Origin: Microcaldota archaeon
GTDB taxonomy: Archaea > Aenigmatarchaeota > Aenigmatarchaeia > QMZP01 > QMZT01
Direction of reading: 5' to 3'
Length of the DNA: 7,547 bases
NCBI GenBank assembly: GCA_013151465.1
Contig: JAADIF010000065.1
Location: 3,294-10,840 of the forward strand
Below, one piece after another: positions 1-3,930 of the stretch; within the stretch, counting starts at the first letter, position 1, and every line of letters begins with the position of its first letter. A program made the translations under genes and the position numbers. The notes beneath the pieces were generated by a model. The model ran no database searches and was not told the origin of the DNA. It saw nothing but the letters and a program-made list of their open reading frames with translations.

Positions 1-2
1 GG

Positions 3-803
3 AGAAACCTCAGGAAACACACGCTCGGAAACCTTTTTCTTTCAGAAATTTTTAGAAACGCAAAAAACGGAAAAGGATACAAAGATGCTTTTCAAAAGAC
101 AGTAGGATTGATGCGGGATGGTTTTGACTATTCCGGAGAGAATTTCCAATATGATGAAAACCTCTTCCGTGGCGGGCTCGGATGGATGAAGAAGCAAAGA
201 ATAAGAAAAAGATACGGAAAGATGTGGTATGAAAAGCTCGAAAATGAAATAAAAGACATAACTGACAGCAAAGAACTGATAAAATATCTTAAAGAAAACG
301 GAGTTCTCCCGTATATAGGATCAAAAATAAGGTTTGACCCGCGAACAAAAAACGCATTTTTCAGGTTCCTGCGAAAGATGTCTCTTGACGAAACGCCCCA
401 GATTGGAGCTGTCCTGAAAGGCAGGCTGCTTATTGTCGGATTCAGGCCGGCAGTTTCTTCTTTATTTGACGAGAATGGATATTCAGACGAAGCACGGATA
501 TATATAGAGAGGATAAAGAATGCATGCACACAATCAAAGCTTTTCGCATATATGCCATACAGTTTTATCAGAAGCAAAAGCAGAACCGGAGATATATTCA
601 AAAAACACAAAAGTTTCGGACTCACCAAAGATGAGAGAGAAACCATGGAAACCGAATACCTGAAAGCAGAGGCAGAAGCAATAGAGGAATTTGAAAGAAT
701 ATATAACGATGCCAAGACAAAAGAGGAAAAGCTTAAGCTTCAGCTGCGCTTGCTTGCAAAAGGAATATATTATATGCTTTTTAACGGGCACAGGACGGAG
801 TAA
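3..803 (+). CDS. Divergent sugar-phosphate (polyprenyl-phosphate glycosyl-1-phosphate) transferase, 5'-partial
   Basis: The frame is open without a stop from position 3 at the left edge to the TAA at 801-803, so this is probably the 3' part of a longer gene. Possible internal starts (TTG 108, ATG 111) have no good Shine-Dalgarno site. The segment at about 366-440 reads FLRKMSLDETPQIGAVLKG and then LLIVGFRPAV. This matches the bacterial sugar transferase family core (usually LRKxSLDELPQ...VLKGxMSLVGPRP), which moves a sugar phosphate onto a polyprenyl-phosphate carrier at the membrane. The Asp-Glu pair regarded as catalytic in that family is kept (codons 387-392). The usual GPRP is GFRP here, and the C-terminal ~130 residues are charged, helical and unlike the usual family tail. 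The N-terminal membrane part, if any, lies outside the window. A surface glycan or glycoprotein role is inferred. The family call is fairly firm; the activity is not. Confidence 0.65.
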   Translation, partial: RNLRKHTLGNLFLSEIFRNAKNGKGYKDAFQKTVGLMRDGFDYSGENFQYDENLFRGGLGWMKKQRIRKRYGKMWYEKLENEIKDITDSKELIKYLKENGVLPYIGSKIRFDPRTKNAFFRFLRKMSLDETPQIGAVLKGRLLIVGFRPAVSSLFDENGYSDEARIYIERIKNACTQSKLFAYMPYSFIRSKSRTGDIFKKHKSFGLTKDERETMETEYLKAEAEAIEEFERIYNDAKTKEEKLKLQLRLLAKGIYYMLFNGHRTE

Positions 804-809
804 TATGTT

Positions 810-854
810 AACGCCGTAAAAGCTTTCAGCTTTCCCGGTTGTTTCACAAAGGGT
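810..854 (+). repeat. 45-bp direct repeat, copy 1
   Basis: This is identical over 45 bases to 923-967. It begins AACGCCGTAAAAGC and ends GTTTCACAAAGGGT. In this copy the last six bases extend into a short inverted repeat, AAGGGT-CT-ACCCTT (849-862), which copy 2 lacks. The repeat starts seven bases after the stop codon of the upstream gene. Confidence 0.9.
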
Positions 855-886
855 CTACCCTTCACACTATCTTTTCTATATCAACA

Positions 887-905
887 TAGAACAATGTTCT
901 GATTT
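887..905. promoter_or_regulatory. Operator-like palindrome, copy 1
   Basis: A 19-base unit repeated exactly at 991-1009. Its core AGAACA-A-TGTTCT (888-900) is a perfect inverted repeat with a one-base centre, the shape of a binding site for a dimeric regulator. No regulator gene is next to it, so the role is inferred. Confidence 0.45.
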
Positions 906-922
906 CGTGTGCACTAAAGTGC

Positions 923-967
923 AACGCCGTAAAAGCTTTCAGCTTTCCCGGTTGTTTCACAAAGGGT
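923..967 (+). repeat. 45-bp direct repeat, copy 2
   Basis: This is an exact copy of 810-854, 113 bp downstream start to start. It is preceded by a small inverted repeat, TGCACT-AA-AGTGCA (910-923). The last 16 bases (TTGTTTCACAAAGGGT, from 952) occur a third time at 1010-1025, just before the TATA-like box. Confidence 0.9.
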
Positions 968-990
968 TTAAACAATAACACAATCTCCAA

Positions 991-1009
991 TAGAACAATG
1001 TTCTGATTT
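991..1009. promoter_or_regulatory. Operator-like palindrome, copy 2
   Basis: Exact second copy of 887-905, 104 bp away, with the perfect palindrome AGAACA-A-TGTTCT at 992-1004. It ends 16 bp before the TATA-like box at 1025-1032, a place where a bound protein could affect archaeal promoter use. An alternative is that it is simply part of a duplicated repeat block. Confidence 0.45.
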
Positions 1010-1025
1010 TTGTTTCACAAAGGGT
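1010..1025 (+). repeat. Partial third copy of the repeat (16 bp)
   Basis: TTGTTTCACAAAGGGT matches the last 16 bases of both 45-bp copies. It directly abuts the second palindrome copy on its left and the TATA-like box on its right, so this piece could contribute to a promoter-proximal site. Confidence 0.75.
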
Positions 1026-1032
1026 TTATAAA
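1025..1032 (+). promoter_or_regulatory. Archaeal TATA-like box
   Basis: TTTATAAA matches the archaeal TATA consensus. Transcription would begin about 25 bp downstream, near 1055, just ahead of the first hairpin at 1066. It could drive a separate small RNA or a ~275-nt leader for the hydrogenase-like genes starting at 1331. Confidence 0.45.
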
Positions 1033-1065
1033 GGTTTGACCAATGTTTAGTTAGAAAGAGAGAAA

Positions 1066-1263
1066 CCAGAGACGGAGGTGATGACCTAAGAACGCTCTGG
1101 AGTTTCATATAATATAACAATTTTGGAGCAGGCGGCTTGTCCCTTCCGCCTGCTTCAGTCCCCTCTCATAATCCCCCTCTCATTTCATTTCACGCTGCAC
1201 CGATGCTGGGGTAAGAAGCAATCGGTGCTGATATTCTTGGGGTCGGCAGTTTCTGCCTTCCCC
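1066..1263 (+). ncRNA. Candidate structured RNA or long mRNA leader
   Basis: Four hairpins follow one another. CCAGAG 1066-1071 pairs with CTCTGG 1095-1100, with AGGT/ACCT (1076-1079/1084-1087) inside. GGAGCAGGCGG 1125-1135 pairs with CCGCCTGCTTC 1146-1156, eleven pairs including one G-U. GCACCGATGCT 1197-1207 pairs with 1217-1228, eleven pairs with one bulged A. GGGG and GGCAG (1239-1249) pair with CTGCC and CCCC (1253-1263) around a TTT loop. A C/T-rich spacer (1154-1195) lies between the second and third. I do not see the hallmarks of RNase P RNA, SRP RNA, 5S rRNA or tRNA. Strand is assumed from the TATA-like box at 1025. There is no clear T-run terminator, so it may be a leader of the 1331 operon. 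Confidence 0.45.
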
Positions 1264-1330
1264 TCCCCCCCTCTAAAAACGGTTCACTTTCCGCTTATCA
1301 CATTTAAGAGCCAGAAGACAATAAATAAAC

Positions 1331-1630
1331 ATGTTTGAATATTGGAGCATATTCAATGCAATGTTCGTTTTTTTTGTGCTAGTAGGATTTCTTATATATA
1401 AGGTTTTTGATAAAGGATTTATTTCCGGGAATGAAAAAGAAGGAATATTTGCCTGTGGAGAGAAATGGAAAGAACAGCCGATGCCAGCGGGTTTTTACAA
1501 GACGATAACAGATACGCTTATGGTACGAAGATTATCCGACATGCATACGGGGGATGTATCTGACTATCTCCTTTGGATTTTTGCCGGTGTAGCTGCAATG
1601 ATAATATTTTTTGTGGTGTTTTATGTATGA
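1331..1630 (+). CDS. MbhI-like membrane subunit of a group 4 hydrogenase-type complex
   Basis: A 99-aa protein with one membrane helix at about residues 8-25, a polar middle, and a second membrane helix at about 77-98. The middle holds ACGEKW (Cys42) and the C-terminal part reads MHTGDVSDYLLWIF. This pattern resembles the C-terminal tail of the large antiporter-like subunits of Hyf/Hyc/Mbh complexes, which in Mbh is a separate small protein, MbhI, carrying the lateral helix and last membrane helix. The name rests on this pattern and on context: in Pyrococcus-type mbh operons I is followed by J and K, exactly as here. The stop codon overlaps the next start (ATGA, 1627-1630). The antiporter body (MbhH) that should precede it is absent. 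No clear Shine-Dalgarno site precedes the ATG. Confidence 0.6.
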   Translation: MFEYWSIFNAMFVFFVLVGFLIYKVFDKGFISGNEKEGIFACGEKWKEQPMPAGFYKTITDTLMVRRLSDMHTGDVSDYLLWIFAGVAAMIIFFVVFYV

Positions 1631-2166
1631 ATGAAAAGCCTAAGACGATAGCGGTTAATAAAAAAACAACCATGAATAGTTTCAAACTTGAGGCTGACAG
1701 CGATATGCTTACTAAAAGGGGGATAAAAAAATCATTAATACATAAGTTTGTCACATATTGCAGGAAAAAATCTCCATGGATAATGCATATGTCAAGCGGA
1801 GGATGCAACGGATGCAGCATTGAGATAGCCGCATGCATCGGACCTAAATTTGATGTGGAGCGATTCGGCATGGTTTCCAAGGAGCTTCCGCGTCATGCAG
1901 ACATCATCCTCATCGAGGGCCCGATGACGACAAAGCTAAAAAACAGGGTTCTTGACATATACAATAAGACACCAGAACCCAAGGTGGTTGTCGCGATAGG
2001 CACATGCCCCATGTCAAACGGCATATATTTTGACTGCTACAATGTGAACGGCCCTCTTGACAGGTTCATACCGGTTGATGTCTATGTTCCCGGCTGCCCT
2101 CCGAAACCGGAGGCGATAATACACGGCATAGTGCAGGCACTGGAAAAGCTCGACGAAAAAGCATGA
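1627..2166 (+). CDS. MbhJ/NuoB-like [4Fe-4S] small subunit of a membrane-bound hydrogenase-type complex
   Basis: A 179-aa protein of the NuoB / NiFe-hydrogenase small subunit family. It carries the proximal 4Fe-4S cluster that passes electrons to or from the large subunit on the inner face of the membrane. Visible motifs are GGCNGCSIE (Cys60, Cys63), GTCPMSNG (Cys127) and VPGCPPKPEAI (Cys157), which together give the four expected ligands. CNGC rather than the tandem Cys pair of true NuoB, together with KFDVERFG and DVYVPGCPP, points to the Mbh/Mbs/Ech side of the family. The ATG at 1627 is chosen because it overlaps the upstream stop as ATGA; the open frame reaches further upstream only through the preceding gene. 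It overlaps the next gene the same way. The small subunit alone cannot separate a hydrogenase from the related sulphur-reducing complex. The first ~45 residues are poorly conserved. Confidence 0.85.
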   Translation: MNEKPKTIAVNKKTTMNSFKLEADSDMLTKRGIKKSLIHKFVTYCRKKSPWIMHMSSGGCNGCSIEIAACIGPKFDVERFGMVSKELPRHADIILIEGPMTTKLKNRVLDIYNKTPEPKVVVAIGTCPMSNGIYFDCYNVNGPLDRFIPVDVYVPGCPPKPEAIIHGIVQALEKLDEKA

Positions 2167-2603
2167 TGAATATGAAGCGGGATGATGTGAAGGTTATAGT
2201 AGAAAAGTTCTGCACGGACATAAAGGAAGAGAAGGAAATGTTATGGTGCACCGTGAAAGAGGGTGACCTGATTAAGCTTCTTAAAATGCTTCGCGAAGGC
2301 GGACTTCAGAATCTGGTGAACCTTTCAAGCGTTGACAATATAGACATGCTTGAGATAATATACCATTTCTCATACGGAAAAAACGATGCCAAAACGCTGA
2401 ACATACGGGTCTTTGTCCCCGCGAACATGGCTGAAGTTGACTCTATTACGAAAGTTTTCCCGGCAGCAAACATACTTGAGCGAGAGGCCTTTGAAATGAT
2501 GGGCATAAATTTCAGGGGACATCCAAACCTTAAAAGAGCATTCCTTGATGAAGAATCTCCTAAAACACCATTGAGAAAAGGAAAAACACAAGAACAAGCT
2601 TAA
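2163..2603 (+). CDS. MbhK/NuoC-like 30-kDa-type subunit
   Basis: A 146-aa protein of the respiratory complex I 30-kDa (NuoC) family. In group 4 hydrogenases this subunit packs against the small and large subunits in the peripheral arm. The diagnostic signature is at residues 106-127, EREAFEMMGINFRGHPNLKRAF, cited here as EREAFEMMG plus GHPNLKR, followed by SPKTPLRKG. The start is the ATG at 2163, overlapping the upstream stop as ATGA and implying translational coupling. A second ATG follows at once, so the exact first residue is uncertain. It is shorter than most NuoC proteins but normal for Mbh/Ech-type versions. The large subunit gene (L) should come next but does not; a KH protein follows after 37 bp. 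Confidence 0.82.
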   Translation: MMNMKRDDVKVIVEKFCTDIKEEKEMLWCTVKEGDLIKLLKMLREGGLQNLVNLSSVDNIDMLEIIYHFSYGKNDAKTLNIRVFVPANMAEVDSITKVFPAANILEREAFEMMGINFRGHPNLKRAFLDEESPKTPLRKGKTQEQA

Positions 2604-2632
2604 AAAACCTTTACAATAATCTTCATTTTAGC

Positions 2633-2637
2633 GTGAT
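2633..2637 (+). promoter_or_regulatory. Short Shine-Dalgarno-like site before the KH gene
   Basis: GTGAT lies three bases before the ATG at 2641 and twelve before the in-frame ATG at 2650, so it does not settle the start. An AT-rich stretch (TTTACAAT, about 2610-2617) lies roughly 25-30 bp upstream of 2641 and could act as a TATA box giving an almost leaderless mRNA separate from the hydrogenase genes. Confidence 0.35.
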
Positions 2638-2640
2638 TTC

Positions 2641-3147
2641 ATGTTAGATATGATAAGAATCCCTGAAGATAGAAAAGCAGCTCTTATAGGCAGGGACGGC
2701 TCAACTAAAAGAAAGATAGAAAAGAATGCAGACGTAAGACTGAGAATAATAGAAAATGAGGTTGAACTTGAAGGTGAAGACATAAATGTCATATCTGCGC
2801 GAGAGGTTGTGAAAGCGATAGGAAGGGGGTTCTCACCGCGCGTAGCATTAAAGCTAATTGATGACGATTACCAGCTTCTTGTCATAAACGTAAAGGAATA
2901 CACTACAAGACAGATAGAGTCTGTCCTTGCCCGCGTCATAGGCACGAAAGGAAAAACCAGGAAGATTATCGAGGAATATACGAAAACAAGGCTTTCCATA
3001 TACGGAAAAACCATATCCATCATAGGAACGCCCCACGACGTGCAGATTGCAGGCGAAGCTGTAGAGATGCTTCTTGAAGGTGCCATGCATAGGACTGTTT
3101 ACAGGTATCTTGAAGGCACAAAGAAGAAGGCAAAAGAAGGCATATAA
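2641..3147 (+). CDS. Archaeal Dim2/Pno1-type KH-domain RNA-binding protein
   Basis: A 168-aa protein made of two KH domains. KH1 (about residues 4-60) has the GxxG loop GRDG at 17-20. KH2 (about 80-150) has RVIGTKGKTRKIIEEYTKT with its GTKG loop at 101-104. The C-terminal GAMHRTVYRYLE also fits archaeal Dim2. Eukaryotic Dim2/Pno1 and its archaeal counterparts bind the 3' end of small-subunit rRNA during ribosome assembly. In many archaea this gene sits next to rio kinase and aIF1A on one side and top6B-top6A on the other. Here top6 follows after a ~780-bp interruption, and the upstream partners are replaced by hydrogenase-type genes. The ATG at 2641 is used; 2650 is possible. The length is close to the family norm. 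Confidence 0.88.
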   Translation: MLDMIRIPEDRKAALIGRDGSTKRKIEKNADVRLRIIENEVELEGEDINVISAREVVKAIGRGFSPRVALKLIDDDYQLLVINVKEYTTRQIESVLARVIGTKGKTRKIIEEYTKTRLSIYGKTISIIGTPHDVQIAGEAVEMLLEGAMHRTVYRYLEGTKKKAKEGI

Positions 3148-3201
3148 TCTGCAATTATTTATCTTATCAATTTTCACCCTTTCAGAAAATATGTTATAGC
3201 A

Positions 3202-3261
3202 GGGCCCTTATGGGCCGGACATAAAAACGAGTTCGAGAGGGAGGAGTTTTTCCGGCCCACA
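3202..3261 (+). ncRNA. Candidate hairpin RNA: H/ACA-like or switch-like element
   Basis: TGGGCCGG (3211-3218) pairs perfectly with CCGGCCCA (3252-3259). After a four-base bulge, AAAAAC (3223-3228) pairs with GTTTTT (3246-3251). The loop opens with GA on the 5' side and closes with GA on the 3' side, so tandem G-A pairs of the kink-turn type are possible. ACA (3259-3261) directly follows the lower stem, as in archaeal H/ACA guide RNAs. However, the usual two-sided pseudouridylation pocket is missing. A rival hairpin, GGCCC-TTAT-GGGCC (3203-3216), uses the same GGGCC, so the two folds exclude each other. It sits in the 176-bp gap after the KH gene. A TATA-like TTTATCTTA lies near 3158-3166. Confidence 0.3.
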
Positions 3262-3263
3262 GG

Positions 3264-3296
3264 AATCCCATGGTGGTGGGGTGATATGGGGGGATT
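3264..3296 (+). other. G-rich hairpin before the convergent gene end
   Basis: AATCCC (3264-3269) pairs with GGGATT (3291-3296) around a G-rich interior with runs GG, GG, GGGG and GGGGGG. It lies between the plus-strand KH gene and the 3' end of the minus-strand gene at 3324. It could end transcription of one or both, or fold as a weak G-quadruplex. There is no T-run directly after it, so the terminator role is only a guess. Confidence 0.3.
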
Positions 3297-3323
3297 ATTA
3301 AATCAGACAGCTTTTGTACAAGC

Positions 3324-3707
3324 TTAATTTCCCGCTGCCTGTGCTTGTTGCTGTGCCGCTTGCTCAATCCGAGCCTTGAATGCTTCAATCGCCGTCTCAT
3401 AATTCTTCTTCAATTCTTCTACGTTCTTTCCTTTGTCGGTTAAAACATCAAGTTCCTTATTCGTGTAAGCTTCTAGGGCATTTGCAGGCAAAGCAATTGG
3501 TCGTTCAAATATAACATTTCCTCTTGATTTATCATTATAAAGGCCTACAAGAACAGCAATATCATCACCCTTTTCATCTTTTTCATATCCTAAAAAGAGA
3601 AAACCATCAAATTCTACATCGTATCGTTGTTTAATTTTACTCCCTAATTCACTTTCGTAATTTTTTCCAAGTCCAAAAACATCAAAAGCTTTATAACCAC
3701 CACTCAT
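3324..3707 (-). CDS. Hypothetical protein with low-complexity Gln/Ala tail
   Basis: I do not recognise this 127-aa protein. The ATG at 3707-3705 is preferred over a GTG at 3719. On the minus strand GGTGGT (3720-3715) lies seven bases upstream, a good archaeal Shine-Dalgarno spacing, whereas the GTG would fall inside that site. It begins MSGGYKAFDVFGLG and has a central part with GFLFLGYEKDEKGDD and AVLVGLY, perhaps a small alpha/beta domain. A charged helix follows (about 85-115), then a tail of repeated Gln and Ala (AAQQQAQAAGN). There is no signal peptide or membrane helix, so it is probably cytosolic. It stands alone on the minus strand with its own promoter, between dim2 and top6B. Its codons look more AT-ending than those of top6, compatible with later insertion. 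Confidence 0.7.
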   Translation of the reverse strand: MSGGYKAFDVFGLGKNYESELGSKIKQRYDVEFDGFLFLGYEKDEKGDDIAVLVGLYNDKSRGNVIFERPIALPANALEAYTNKELDVLTDKGKNVEELKKNYETAIEAFKARIEQAAQQQAQAAGN

Positions 3708-3744
3708 AAGTAATACCACCTTATAACATAATATGGGAAGAAAG

Positions 3745-3755
3745 CTTTATAAATG
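3745..3755 (-). promoter_or_regulatory. TATA-like box for the minus-strand gene ending at 3324
   Basis: On the minus strand this reads CATTTATAAAG, a good archaeal TATA box. It lies about 40 bp before the ATG at 3707 and would start transcription near 3724, giving a leader of about 17 nt that includes the GGTGGT site. Confidence 0.55.
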
Positions 3756-3844
3756 TATGCACTTTTTTTCACCATAAAATAGTTATTAGACCTGTAAAAT
3801 CATATGCATGCAAGTTAATAAAAGTGCGCCTCCATATATTTTCA

Positions 3845-3900
3845 CAACGGGGGAGCGTAGAGGCGGGTTATTTGACGCCGGTTAGTTTTGCCCCGCTATA
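3845..3900 (+). other. GC-richer stretch upstream of top6B with possible pairing
   Basis: This stretch stands out from AT-rich flanks. GCGGG (3863-3867) can pair with CCCGC (3892-3896), or GGCG (3862-3865) with CGCC (3876-3879), or AGCG (3854-3857) with CGCT (3894-3897). No single fold dominates. A TATA-like CCATATATTT lies at about 3831-3840 and another, GCTATATCTTG, at 3895-3905 close to top6B. It may be a short leader structure; I see no known RNA family. Confidence 0.25.
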
Positions 3901-3905
3901 TCTTG
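3895..3905 (+). promoter_or_regulatory. Probable promoter element of top6B
   Basis: GCTATATCTTG is centred about 31 bp before the ATG at 3931, which would give a very short leader. AAAGGT (3918-3923), seven bases before the ATG, is a partial Shine-Dalgarno match. A second TATA-like stretch near 3831-3840 is an alternative. Confidence 0.35.
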
Positions 3906-3930
3906 TTCATTTTTAAGAAAGGTCGGTTCG

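Larger units (their letters stand above)
804..1330. other. Long intergenic region with repeats, palindromes and hairpins
   Basis: No convincing protein gene lies in these 527 bases. The left half (810-1025) is built of direct repeats and palindromes. A TATA-like box follows at 1025-1032, and the right half (1066-1263) is a succession of strong hairpins separated by pyrimidine-rich sequence. Only a weak TATA-like stretch (about 1302-1308) lies close to the next gene. The separate elements are listed as their own entries. Confidence 0.7.

Noticed and set aside
810..967. CRISPR array from repeated 45-bp units
   Set aside because: Only two full copies are present, the units are longer than usual repeats, the intervening segment contains another repeated unit, and no cas gene is present.
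1125..1156. SRP RNA-like GGAAGGGA segment on the minus strand
   Set aside because: The segment folds as a simple closed hairpin and lacks the conserved helix 8 asymmetric loop and other SRP parts.
1078..1231. C/D box small RNA suggested by GTGATGA (perfect C box)
   Set aside because: The nearest CTGA on the same strand is at 1228, about 145 bases away, far too long for an archaeal C/D RNA, and no C'/D' boxes are seen.
1123..1338. 71-codon plus-strand frame starting with TTG
   Set aside because: It has no ribosome site, overlaps three strong hairpins and homopolymer C-runs, and the peptide has no domain character.
3286..3327. 13-codon plus-strand frame after GGGGTGAT
   Set aside because: Despite a good ribosome site it is too short to support and runs into the end of the opposite gene; noted only within the G-rich hairpin finding.
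3194..3400. 68-codon minus-strand frame
   Set aside because: It overlaps the end of the better supported minus-strand gene in another frame and the hairpin region, with an Arg/His-rich composition typical of a shadow frame.
3685..3752. Repeated 12-mer AAAGCTTTATAA (3685 and 3741)
   Set aside because: One copy is in coding sequence and one in the TATA region; a 12-base AT-rich match within 7.5 kb is expected by chance and flanks differ.
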